Assembly (NCBI GenBank): GCA_005223185.1
Contig: NJBN01000003.1
Location: forward strand, 62,001 to 126,000
Reading direction: 5' to 3'
Length of the DNA: 64,000 bases
From: a candidate division LCP-89 bacterium B3_LCP
GTDB taxonomy: Bacteria; Electryoneota; B3-LCP
Shown here: piece by piece, positions 7,449-15,488 of the stretch
How the letters are laid out: each line of letters opens with the position of its first letter
Numbering within the stretch: position 1 is the first letter of the stretch
Notes under the pieces: model-generated
Database searches by the model: none
What the model was told of the DNA's origin: nothing
The model's input: only the letters and a program-made list of their open reading frames with translations
Position numbers and translations under genes: made by a program

Positions 7449-8324
7449 TTAGAGATGTATTTGTTTGATATAGTTATCTGGTTTTAATTGTTCAACGAGT
7501 TGGTTAATTTCGAATACATTCTCATTGAATATCACTCTAATAAGCCAGCTTTGTTTATTGAATGTGCTTAGTACCTTCGCAAATTCAAATTGTCTATGAC
7601 AATTTGCACAAACTAAAATCAAATTGCTTGGATGATTCCCTTTCGAGGCATCTAAATGGTGAATTTCGAAGTAAGGTGTATTATCTCGCTTCAGGAAATT
7701 GAACCCACATACTTGGCAAATACCATTATAAATCCTACCTAAGATCAATCGTAAGCTAGTTGGAACGGGCTCTTTCACCTTACCAGGCTTCCTTGTGATA
7801 TGTCGTCTCTTCTCCTTTATCGGAATATCTATATGCCGGAAATATTCATGAACTGTAGTTCTTTCATCGTCCAGATCAACTATTTTTGATAGACTCATTA
7901 TTTTTCTTAGTGCATCCTTCTCATTCTCAGAATTATCTAAACCATTTTGATGTTCTTTTATCTTATCAATAAACGACGCCTCAGAAGAAAGACGATAAAT
8001 ACATCTTTCTTTATCTAATACCTGAATTACTATCTCATCGCCATCTTTAAATCGATTCCCTTCTATCCATTCTCTTAATCCGCCTATCCTATTTTCATTT
8101 GTAGAACTGCTATATGGAGAATATTTTTTTGTTCTAATTTCATCTGCGTTATCCAAAATGACATTTATTTCTCTATTATGCTGTGGAAACCAATTTGAGA
8201 TTGATCTCGGAATAGCCAACAATCCCTTATCAATTCTGCTTTGAGTTATCCTTATGGTCTCATAGCTATAGTTTATCTCACTAGCTTTTTGAATTATCGG
8301 AGATTTCTCGGATTTCATCAGCAT
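7449..8324 (-). CDS. HNH endonuclease
   Basis: The protein has about 291 residues. The C-terminal part is an HNH nuclease domain: CQVCGFNF, then YFEIHHLDASKGNHPSNLILVCANCHRQFE, where paired CxxC sites bind zinc and the HH...N...H residues form the catalytic metal site. The N-terminal 190 residues resemble a DNA-binding or restriction-specificity region but I cannot name it. The start is uncertain (8339, 8324 or 8318); all overlap the end of the small upstream gene. With the adjacent methyltransferase remnant it may be the nuclease of a decayed restriction system. Confidence 0.75.
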   Translation of the reverse strand: MLMKSEKSPIIQKASEINYSYETIRITQSRIDKGLLAIPRSISNWFPQHNREINVILDNADEIRTKKYSPYSSSTNENRIGGLREWIEGNRFKDGDEIVIQVLDKERCIYRLSSEASFIDKIKEHQNGLDNSENEKDALRKIMSLSKIVDLDDERTTVHEYFRHIDIPIKEKRRHITRKPGKVKEPVPTSLRLILGRIYNGICQVCGFNFLKRDNTPYFEIHHLDASKGNHPSNLILVCANCHRQFEFAKVLSTFNKQSWLIRVIFNENVFEINQLVEQLKPDNYIKQIHL

Positions 8325-8466
8325 CACACCAATCTTCAAGGTTATTTATTATTTGGACTTCGTTTACTGGCGTTCTTTCAACTTGTCTAAATGCGTCTGT
8401 TTCATTTGCAGCATCAATTTGGAGTGTACAAAAAGTTGAGTAATACTTTATAATTTCATATTTCAT
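8281..8466 (-). CDS. Small acidic protein upstream of the HNH gene
   Basis: This 61-residue protein starts MKYEIIKYYSTFCTLQID and contains NETDAFRQVE, a layout like the small DpnD/PcfM-type proteins in which a short beta-sheet precedes an alpha helix. ATG 8466 is preferred over the longer frame from 8574, whose extra residues look unrelated. It overlaps the HNH gene start, so the two are probably co-translated. Function unknown. Confidence 0.5.
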   Translation of the reverse strand: MKYEIIKYYSTFCTLQIDAANETDAFRQVERTPVNEVQIINNLEDWCDADEIREISDNSKS

Positions 8467-8574
8467 CGCTTGTCCTCTATATTTTATTTGTCGGTGAATT
8501 GGACAGGTAAAAGCATTCCTAGCAACCTGTCTCTGAGAAGCTGATTGGAAAATACTCTTTCTTTCCCTAAACAT

Positions 8575-8697
8575 ACTTCAAAATACCAATTAAGTCAACC
8601 TCAAATCCAACAAACAACTCATCACCCCACCACTAACAGCTAACAACCAACTGCTAACTGCCAACTGCCAACTGCCCACCACTAACTGCCAACTCCC
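8575..8697. other. Low-complexity leader before terminase genes
   Basis: The stretch is made of imperfect AACTGCC and CTAAC repeats directly before ATG 8698. No Shine-Dalgarno sequence is present there, unlike other head genes. It could be a site for terminase binding (a pac-like region) but nothing in the sequence proves that. Confidence 0.4.
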
Positions 8698-9135
8698 ATG
8701 CCTGATACTTTCTACGACCGTTTAGACTTCTACCGCATGCTCAATGCCGGTATGAACAACTTTGCTAAAATAGCCGTAGCTCTTAGAGTCTCCGTTCGCA
8801 CACTGGAGCGCTGGAAGAGGAGCTATGATCCTGAAAAAGGTCCCTACGGCTCCTTAGGCGACATATCTGTCGATCAGATGCTGGAATCCAAGCTTGAGTT
8901 GCTGGACGGAATTGACGGACAGGGTTTTGTGGCGGACAATTCTGAGCCCGAGCTAAAGAAAGGTCCCCGCGCCGAGATCCTCTACGCCCTCCGCCAGGCA
9001 GCCCTTGAAGGCAACGTCCCCGCCGCCAAGCTACTGCTATCCGAGTACAGCAATCTACCCCCGGAGGACGGGGAAGTGCTGACCGTGGAAAACGCCATCG
9101 AACTGATTAAAAGCTGGGCGGAAGAATCTAAATGA
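8698..9135 (+). CDS. Phage terminase small subunit
   Basis: The 145-residue protein has an N-terminal helix-turn-helix (about residues 15-42, FAKIAVALRVSVRTLERWKR) like the DNA-recognition domain of small terminases, then a helical oligomerisation region ending in AALEGNVPAAKLLLSEY, common in phage small terminase subunits. Its stop overlaps the start of the large terminase by four bases (ATGA), the usual coupling. An in-frame stop lies 12 bases upstream of ATG 8698, so the start is fixed. It should select phage DNA for packaging. Confidence 0.8.
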   Translation: MPDTFYDRLDFYRMLNAGMNNFAKIAVALRVSVRTLERWKRSYDPEKGPYGSLGDISVDQMLESKLELLDGIDGQGFVADNSEPELKKGPRAEILYALRQAALEGNVPAAKLLLSEYSNLPPEDGEVLTVENAIELIKSWAEESK

Positions 9136-10484
9136 ACTCCAGAGAATTTCACCAGCTCTACAAAGCATTTCATGACCCTTTTGCTTTCCTGACCAAACAT
9201 GTGCATACGCTGGATCCGGTCATGGGCATAACCCCCTATCCGGACTGGCAGCACCTGCGCAGGCTCAGTGGAGCCCTCTTATCTTCACAACGCATCTTAG
9301 TCGTCAAGTCTCGCCAGATGATGGCCACCTGGACGTCACTGGGATTGCTGCTGCACCAGGCAATTTTCGGCAGTCAGGGAATATATCTGTTGCTATCGCG
9401 CAACGAACGATCAGCGAAGGAATTGCTGGACAGGTTGAGGTTCATAATAGCTGGTCTGCCAAAACATTTCCGACCGGGGATCGGCACTAATAATTCGGAG
9501 GAGTTGGAATTTTCAGGCATAGGCGTGCGCATCCTGTCGCTGCCCGCTACACCTGACGCTCCGCGTATGCATTCACCGGCGGGGGTTATCTGGGATGAGA
9601 TGGCTTTCACGCCCCATTCAGAGGATATCTGGACGGCGTTAAAGCCAGCATTGGATTCGGGAGGATTTTTCTGGGGGATATCCAGTTCGGGAGGACCGGG
9701 AAATGTCTTCGCTCGTCTGGCAGCAAATCCATCCGAATATGGTCTGAAATCAATGTGGCTGCACTATTCTGAACATCCTCATCGTGGTGAAGATTGGGTG
9801 AATGAGGCACGAAAAGGGCTTTCCCGGGAGCGCTGGGCGAGGGAATATGAGATCAGCTTTGAATTTGCCGAAGACCGCGTATATTCGGATTTTGAGCGCA
9901 GAACTCACATCCTGGTGGAGCCGTATCGTGTGCGCACGGATCTGCCGATCTACCGTTCTGTGGATTTCGGGTACTACCACCCGGTGGTGTTATACATACA
10001 GAAAACGACTGACGACCGGATCATCATCATTGATGAATGGATCGGTGAGCGTGCCACCATTCAGGATTTGCACGATGCTATATGCCACATGGATGCCACA
10101 TACGGCATTTCCGAGAAGGATGTGGCATGGACGTCCTGCGATCCTGCGGGTCACAGTCCAGGCGATTCAGGAGTTTCCCCTATCGAGAGGCTGAAGCGGG
10201 CGGGGATCAAAATCAGAGCGAAGGCATCGCGCATAGAAGAAGGACTGGACTTAGTGCGCGAGATGCTGCGAGAACGTGAAGGCGTGCCGGGTCTGATGGT
10301 ATCACCGAAGGCTGCTAAAACGGTAGAAGACTTTGGCGGTTACCGCATGCGGGAAGACGGCTTAGCACCGGAGAAGGACAATATCCACGATCACACCATG
10401 GATGCGCTGCGCTATTTTGTGGTGAATTTGATGGGGGTGAAGGGGAATAAAATGAAGGTGGGTGCGAGGGTAAGGGGACTATAG
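9132..10484 (+). CDS. Phage terminase large subunit
   Basis: The 450-residue motor protein carries an ATPase domain with a variant Walker A (VVKSRQMMATWTSLG, about 58-72) and Walker B VIWDEMAF (about 152-159), followed by an RNase H-like nuclease domain with Asp residues in SVDFGYYHP, TSCDPAG and the late HDHTMDALRY. All expected catalytic positions are present, so the packaging ATPase and headful nuclease look intact. The start overlaps the small subunit. The stop overlaps that of the convergent GNAT-ASCH gene by six bases. The next phage gene on this strand, the portal, is 37.7 kb away. Confidence 0.93.
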   Translation: MNSREFHQLYKAFHDPFAFLTKHVHTLDPVMGITPYPDWQHLRRLSGALLSSQRILVVKSRQMMATWTSLGLLLHQAIFGSQGIYLLLSRNERSAKELLDRLRFIIAGLPKHFRPGIGTNNSEELEFSGIGVRILSLPATPDAPRMHSPAGVIWDEMAFTPHSEDIWTALKPALDSGGFFWGISSSGGPGNVFARLAANPSEYGLKSMWLHYSEHPHRGEDWVNEARKGLSRERWAREYEISFEFAEDRVYSDFERRTHILVEPYRVRTDLPIYRSVDFGYYHPVVLYIQKTTDDRIIIIDEWIGERATIQDLHDAICHMDATYGISEKDVAWTSCDPAGHSPGDSGVSPIERLKRAGIKIRAKASRIEEGLDLVREMLREREGVPGLMVSPKAAKTVEDFGGYRMREDGLAPEKDNIHDHTMDALRYFVVNLMGVKGNKMKVGARVRGL

Positions 10485-11477
10485 AGATAGATCATTTAAC
10501 CCACGCATTAGGTGCGACATTCCGACAGCAGATTTCCAGTCTGGATTGTTTTCAACACCTAGATATGATTGAGGAGGAACAAGATCACGGTGTAGTAGAT
10601 GTTCTAATTGCCACTTTGGTATCGGCTCAATTTTCTGAACATCATCTAGAACAATACCATATATTATATTTATGCCATGAGTATAGGCAGTAAATTCTTC
10701 TAACCTACAGTCTATCGCATCGTGCCACTTAAGCCACAAGGATTCTGGCGTGTCCTGAATTACATCCTTCACTTTGACCTTTGCAACAAAAGCTTGTATC
10801 GGTGATGAGGAATAAATAAGTGCCCATTTGCCGATCCATTTACTTGAAAATTTCTTCCTGAGTTCCATAATTTTTGTTTTATTAATAACTCTTTCAGCAT
10901 ATACAGGCTTTAACGAAAGAATCATATCAATCTTTTCGCCATTAATATTTGCGATAAGCCCAGCGTATAGCGGTAAATAATTTCTAAACACGAAGTTACT
11001 GAAATATTTATAATCAGCTTCAGCAAATATTTCTGGATCAAAAAGTCTATATTGATCCTCAAAATAGCCTCGGTTAGTAAAACCCATTTCCTCGAAAAAC
11101 TTTGAATATTTATCCCATAGATTCTCGGGAGCAGTAAAGTGAACTTTTTTCGTCCCTATCCTTAGATTCATTGCCATAAGCAAAAAAAGAATCTTGCCAA
11201 TTCCGTCATGGATAGCTTCATCTCGAACCCTAACTGTACATATCTTGCTATTTTCATCATGCTTCGCAAGAGCTGCTCCAACGGGAATACCGTTTTTTGT
11301 AACTAAGTAACCAATTCTTTCTCCACTTTCTAAGCCGGGCTTTGCTTTTTTATCATACCATACATGAATTCCAGGATATAAATCCTCTGCCTCAAGCACA
11401 ACAGTCTGATGATCAACAATTAAGCTTGGATCAAGGTGTTTTTCTTTGGTTTCTATTTTCTTAATTTCAATCTTCAT
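10479..11477 (-). CDS. GNAT acetyltransferase-ASCH domain fusion
   Basis: The roughly 332-residue protein combines an N-terminal GNAT-like domain (about residues 1-160, with GVPVGAALA-type strand and RVRDEAIHDGIGKILFLLMA as the acetyl-CoA loop) with a C-terminal ASCH/PUA-like domain (about 175-290, opening LSLKPVYAERVINKTKIMELRK, the usual ASCH start). ASCH domains bind RNA or modified nucleosides; GNAT domains transfer acyl groups. ATG 11477 is chosen because it overlaps the upstream deaminase-like gene by 11 bases; the frame to 11534 lies inside that gene. The pair forms one operon from promoter 12714-12742. The substrate is unknown. Confidence 0.7.
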   Translation of the reverse strand: MKIEIKKIETKEKHLDPSLIVDHQTVVLEAEDLYPGIHVWYDKKAKPGLESGERIGYLVTKNGIPVGAALAKHDENSKICTVRVRDEAIHDGIGKILFLLMAMNLRIGTKKVHFTAPENLWDKYSKFFEEMGFTNRGYFEDQYRLFDPEIFAEADYKYFSNFVFRNYLPLYAGLIANINGEKIDMILSLKPVYAERVINKTKIMELRKKFSSKWIGKWALIYSSSPIQAFVAKVKVKDVIQDTPESLWLKWHDAIDCRLEEFTAYTHGINIIYGIVLDDVQKIEPIPKWQLEHLLHRDLVPPQSYLGVENNPDWKSAVGMSHLMRGLNDLSL

Positions 11478-12642
11478 TTCTGAATTCTTTAAATATCTTT
11501 GATAGCTTGAGTTCCTGTTCCTCGTAGTATTCATCTCCTTTTTCAGCAGGTGATGACATTGGATAGTATTTTAGCTCTGCCATTAAATCACCGTGCTTTA
11601 GGAGCATATTGACATCATGACCACGCACCTCGAAAATCAGTGGTGTTCCTTTCTTATCTTCTCTTAATCTGCCAAATCCAGGGTGCACGAATCCTGCATG
11701 ATGAATTCTAAGCTCTCCTACTTCTTCGGTCATTGCAAGTCCATAAACTGCAATATTATCTGGTAGTATAAATCTTTCCTTCGAACGTAAAATATAAAAG
11801 GCGTTTTTCTCTACTTTTAAGGCCAAACTTCCATCGATCTGCAATATGTCTTCACTTTCTTTCTCAATTCTTTCCCAATAATTTTTAGGAGGATAATATG
11901 GTTTTTTTACACTAAGTTTAAGAGGAGCAAATCCTTCTTTTCTTCTTTTCGCTTTTAAGGCGATAGTACCATCCTTTGTTGGTTTAAGACTTAGTCTTAG
12001 GTTTGTCTGATCTGCCCCTGCAACTGAACCACCCCTTTCATGCTTCATGAGGTTGGTGAATAAATGTATTATTTCGCTTTGGATCCTTAATTTTTGAAAA
12101 TCCCCCTTAGATATTCTCAGTTGGAATATGGCATCACCATTATTAATTTTTATTGGAAATGAAAGAGGTGTAACTTCTACATATAAGTTTTTGTATCTAT
12201 AATTTCTCGCTCTAAACGGGCAAATACAATCATATTTTTCTTCATAATCTACTATAAGTCTTGTCAAAATATCAAGGCGGCCAATAGAACTTTTTCCAGT
12301 TCCCTGCCCATAAAAATGCTTTGGGAGACTAATCCTCTCATTTAATTCAAAGAGATAAACATATTCATCATCAGGAAAAATTCTTAGCCCAATCTTTGGG
12401 ATTCTTTTCTTTTTCCCCCCCACACGTTTAATTAAATCAACAACTCTAGAATAACGACTACACTTAATCCCAGCCGGCAACTTCCAATAATATCCGTTTA
12501 GATGAAGATCAAAAGATGATTTACCTATGTCGTCATCTGGGCCATCCCATCCTACTATAACTTTGCATTCTATTAGTTCCCTAATTTGATCTGTATTGAG
12601 AATACCAGGTTTTTCTATTTTTGGCGTTCGTTTCGTTGACAT
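11467..12642 (-). CDS. dCTP deaminase-like (two-domain DCD/dUTPase fold) protein
   Basis: The 391-residue protein resembles the long two-domain dCTP deaminase family. The first half has LNTDQIRELIE, SSFDLHL and YGQGTGKSSIGRLDILTRL; the second has VYGLAMTEEVGELRIHHAGFVHPGFG, matching the dUTPase-fold signature in which a Ser-Arg pair and an acidic residue handle the base. Typical bacterial DCD is about 190 residues, so this is the duplicated form. The gene is first in an operon with the GNAT-ASCH gene. Housekeeping dUMP supply or anti-phage nucleotide depletion are both possible; the neighbouring terminase genes make the second worth testing. Confidence 0.7.
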   Translation of the reverse strand: MSTKRTPKIEKPGILNTDQIRELIECKVIVGWDGPDDDIGKSSFDLHLNGYYWKLPAGIKCSRYSRVVDLIKRVGGKKKRIPKIGLRIFPDDEYVYLFELNERISLPKHFYGQGTGKSSIGRLDILTRLIVDYEEKYDCICPFRARNYRYKNLYVEVTPLSFPIKINNGDAIFQLRISKGDFQKLRIQSEIIHLFTNLMKHERGGSVAGADQTNLRLSLKPTKDGTIALKAKRRKEGFAPLKLSVKKPYYPPKNYWERIEKESEDILQIDGSLALKVEKNAFYILRSKERFILPDNIAVYGLAMTEEVGELRIHHAGFVHPGFGRLREDKKGTPLIFEVRGHDVNMLLKHGDLMAELKYYPMSSPAEKGDEYYEEQELKLSKIFKEFRNED

Positions 12643-12713
12643 TTAATACCTCAAGATGGTGAAGGAACTGAAGGAGAAATGAAGAACGCTACTTACTGGT
12701 CTTGATTTCTTCT

Positions 12714-12742
12714 AATATAACATATTATTCCTGATTTGTCAA
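12714..12742 (-). promoter_or_regulatory. Promoter of the DCD-like/GNAT-ASCH operon
   Basis: On the minus strand TTGACA (12737-12742), 17 bases, TATATT (12714-12719), a near-ideal housekeeping promoter 72 bases upstream of ATG 12642. Confidence 0.8.
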
Positions 12743-12772
12743 GCACTTTTTCTCACCTCGGATAGATTTATT

Positions 12773-12802
12773 AAAAAAGAGGGCGGACACACAGGTCCGC
12801 CC
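12773..12802 (-). terminator. Rho-independent terminator of pckA
   Basis: On the minus strand GGGCGGAC pairs with GTCCGCCC around a short loop, followed by TCTTTTTT. It lies about 40 bases after the pckA stop. Confidence 0.8.
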
Positions 12803-12840
12803 CTACAGTAATCATTGAAGTTTAGGTTATTTATCAGTGT

Positions 12841-14457
12841 TTACGCCACGACCAGTGGTTCAGTAGTAGGCCCTGCGTCACGCACTTCCTGACTGACTTC
12901 ACTTTCGTAGTTGGTGAAGTTTTCCTTGAATTTGCCTGCCAGTTCGATGGCTTTCTGATCGTATGCTTCCTTGTCCTCCCAGGTGTTGCGGGGGTTTAGG
13001 ATTTCAGAAGGCACACCCGGCGCACTCCTGGGAACCTGAACGCGGAAGATGGGATCTTCATCGTATTCAACTTCGCGCAGACTGCCGTCCAAAGCAGCGT
13101 TAACCAGCGTTCGCGTGTGCGGCAGGTGCATCCTCTTGCCCACTCCATAAGGACCACCCGTCCAGCCGGTGTTCACCAGCCAGCAGTCAACGTTGTGCTT
13201 GTTGATCTTATCGCGCAGCAGTTCGGCGTACTTGAAGGGGTGCAGAACCATAAACGGTTCACCAAAGCAAGCGCTGAAGGTGGTGGTCGGTTCGGTAATG
13301 CCAATTTCCGTTCCGGCTAACTTGGCGGTATATCCAGATATAAAGTGGTACATAGCTTGCTCCGGCGTCAGCTTGGCAATAGGCGGCAGAACGCCAAAAG
13401 CATCTGAGGTCAACATGATCAGATTTTTAGGATGATCGCAACGCTTTTCCCTGAGTGCGTTGGGGATATGCGGTATCGGATAGGCGGCTCGAGTGTTCTC
13501 GGTTAAGGAATCATCATCCAGATCGAGACGGCGGGTGATGGAATCGAAACCGACATTTTCCAGGATAGTGCCAAAACGGCGGGTCGTTTCGTATATTTCC
13601 GGTTCGTGTTCCTTGGAAATACCGATCACCTTGGCATAACAGCCGCCTTCAAAGTTAAAGATACCGTTGTCCGACCAGCCGTGTTCGTCATCGCCAACCA
13701 AATTACGGTTGGGATCGGCTGAAAGGGTGGTCTTGCCCGTACCCGAAAGGCCGAAGAACAAGGCCGCGTCATCTTCAGGACCAATGTTTGCCGAACAGTG
13801 CATGGACAGCACTTTGGACTGGGGCAGCAGGTAATTCATCACCGTGAAGATGGATTTTTTGATCTCACCCCCATACGCCGTTCCACCTATCAGCACCATC
13901 TTCATACCCAGGTTTAACAGGATGAAAGCATCGGAATGGGTACCGTCCAGATCGGGATCAGCATGGAAATTGGGAACCTGCAGGACGGTGAATTCAGGGA
14001 CGTGATCTTCCAATGTTTCAACTGGAGCCTGTATGAACATATTGCGTGCGAACAGGTTATGCCAGGCGTTTTCTGTGATCACCCGAATGGGCATCCGGTA
14101 ATCGGGATCTGCACCAGCATAGCAGTCCTGAACGTAAACTTCCTTGCCCTGCAGAAACGCTTGAATTCTGCGGAATAGAAGCTTGAACTTGTCTTCCGGA
14201 TAAGGCTTGTTTATATTACCCCACCAAACCAACGATTCAGAAGTCGGTTCTGCGACGATAAACTTGTCCTTGGCGGCTCTACCGGTATGAGTACCGGTGC
14301 GCACAACAACAGGACCAAGGTGAGATATATGCCCTTCCTGTTTCCTGATTATGGCTTCGTACAGGGCGGGCGTATTGTGATTCCAGTGAACGCGGCCTAA
14401 GTTGGTCAGACCGTGATTTTCAAGTCCATATTTACTCTGAAGATGATCTACCGGCAT
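12841..14457 (-). CDS. pckA: Phosphoenolpyruvate carboxykinase (ATP)
   Basis: The 538-residue protein is a full-length ATP-dependent PEPCK, converting oxaloacetate and ATP to phosphoenolpyruvate, CO2 and ADP for gluconeogenesis. Visible signatures are the substrate-site RVHWNHNTPALYE, the metal/kinase loop GGTAYGGEIKKS, the P-loop GLSGTGKTTLSADP (about 245-258), GDDEHGWSDNGIFNFEGGCY and the C-terminal NTGWTGGPYGVGKR. AGGAGGACACC precedes ATG 14457, and a promoter lies at 14498-14526. It is monocistronic with a clear terminator. All catalytic blocks are intact. Confidence 0.97.
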   Translation of the reverse strand: MPVDHLQSKYGLENHGLTNLGRVHWNHNTPALYEAIIRKQEGHISHLGPVVVRTGTHTGRAAKDKFIVAEPTSESLVWWGNINKPYPEDKFKLLFRRIQAFLQGKEVYVQDCYAGADPDYRMPIRVITENAWHNLFARNMFIQAPVETLEDHVPEFTVLQVPNFHADPDLDGTHSDAFILLNLGMKMVLIGGTAYGGEIKKSIFTVMNYLLPQSKVLSMHCSANIGPEDDAALFFGLSGTGKTTLSADPNRNLVGDDEHGWSDNGIFNFEGGCYAKVIGISKEHEPEIYETTRRFGTILENVGFDSITRRLDLDDDSLTENTRAAYPIPHIPNALREKRCDHPKNLIMLTSDAFGVLPPIAKLTPEQAMYHFISGYTAKLAGTEIGITEPTTTFSACFGEPFMVLHPFKYAELLRDKINKHNVDCWLVNTGWTGGPYGVGKRMHLPHTRTLVNAALDGSLREVEYDEDPIFRVQVPRSAPGVPSEILNPRNTWEDKEAYDQKAIELAGKFKENFTNYESEVSQEVRDAGPTTEPLVVA

Positions 14458-14497
14458 GGTGTCCTCCTATTAAACGTAGAAATTTGAGTATTTTTAG

Positions 14498-14526
14498 ATT
14501 ATACGTACGAATGCACAGATTTACAA
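14498..14526 (-). promoter_or_regulatory. Promoter of pckA
   Basis: On the minus strand TTGTAA (14521-14526), 17 bases, TATAAT (14498-14503), about 40 bases upstream of the start codon. Confidence 0.7.
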
Positions 14527-14616
14527 GTAGAAAAGTGGGAAAATTGCGGGTGAAGTGAAATTATTTTTATTTTAGGTAAATAGCCTGGCAGATACTGCTT
14601 ATGCAGCGGGTGTTGA

Positions 14617-15462
14617 CTATAAATTCCGGATGATTTCCAATACCACTCGATTGGCATTTTTCGCTGCAATCGAATAAAATCGTTCAAAATCATCCATGGC
14701 ATTTTCATCAGATTTATCTGAGAGAGCACGAATGATAAGGCAGGGTACATCGAACTGGTAACATACCTGGGCAACGGCTGCACCTTCCATTTCCACCGCA
14801 TCGGCTTTAATACTCTCTCGCAGTTCTCCCTTTTTAGGTGTTGACGTAATGAAGGCATCACCAGTGGCGATAGTACCAACTATTATACGTGGCGTACTCA
14901 ATCCCACGCTGGTTTGAATCTTTTCCAATCCAATCTGATTAGCCACTACTCTTGCTAAATTTAAAAGTGCAGAATCAGCGGGAAAGAACACTGGATTACG
15001 TACGCCTGTAAAAGGACTTCTAACACCGAAATGATCGATTCCAGATGGAGTAATTTTCCCCAAATCATGCTGGATTGTGGTTTTTCCGATGACAATATCA
15101 CCCGGCAAAAGATCTGGATTGATCCCACCAGCAACACCGCTGAAGATAATCCCGTCAATCTGGAAATGCTCTATTATTAACGTGGTGACAATAGCGGCGT
15201 TGACCTTACCGACGCCGGTTAGGGCCAGCACAATATCGTTATTTGCAACTGTACCGGTAGTCAGGTTATATCCCATTACTTGCTGTTCTTCCGGTTGTTC
15301 CACCTGGCTCTTGATCCAGCTTAACTCTTCAGAAAAAGCTCCCATGACGGCGATTGTGTGGTTATCCTGCCCGTAGGTAGAACCGCACAATGTAAGTAGA
15401 ACAATCAGCAATAATGCAAGTAATGTGCTGCTTCTTTTAGTAATTTTGTAGATAAAGTTCAT
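14617..15462 (-). CDS. Exported 5'-methylthioadenosine/S-adenosylhomocysteine nucleosidase
   Basis: The 281-residue enzyme shows the MTAN/PNP fold: AVMGAFSEELSWI with the catalytic Glu, LTGVGKVNAAI, SGVAGG, then MEGAAVAQVC with the ribose-binding Glu and SDKSDENA with the catalytic Asp. It cleaves MTA or SAH to adenine and a thio-ribose sugar. Unusually, it carries a signal peptide (TLLALLLIVLLTLCGSTYGQ, about 14-33), so it should act outside the inner membrane. It follows rmuC by 26 bases and is probably co-transcribed with it. Related nucleosidases acting on other nucleosides are the main alternative. Confidence 0.88.
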   Translation of the reverse strand: MNFIYKITKRSSTLLALLLIVLLTLCGSTYGQDNHTIAVMGAFSEELSWIKSQVEQPEEQQVMGYNLTTGTVANNDIVLALTGVGKVNAAIVTTLIIEHFQIDGIIFSGVAGGINPDLLPGDIVIGKTTIQHDLGKITPSGIDHFGVRSPFTGVRNPVFFPADSALLNLARVVANQIGLEKIQTSVGLSTPRIIVGTIATGDAFITSTPKKGELRESIKADAVEMEGAAVAQVCYQFDVPCLIIRALSDKSDENAMDDFERFYSIAAKNANRVVLEIIRNL

Positions 15463-15488
15463 TTTTTTCTGGACGGATACTATGGTTA

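Noticed and set aside
8615-8695. Short AACTGCC/CTAAC tandem repeats considered as a CRISPR or replication origin
   Set aside because: The units are too short and irregular for CRISPR, and no iteron or initiator gene is nearby.
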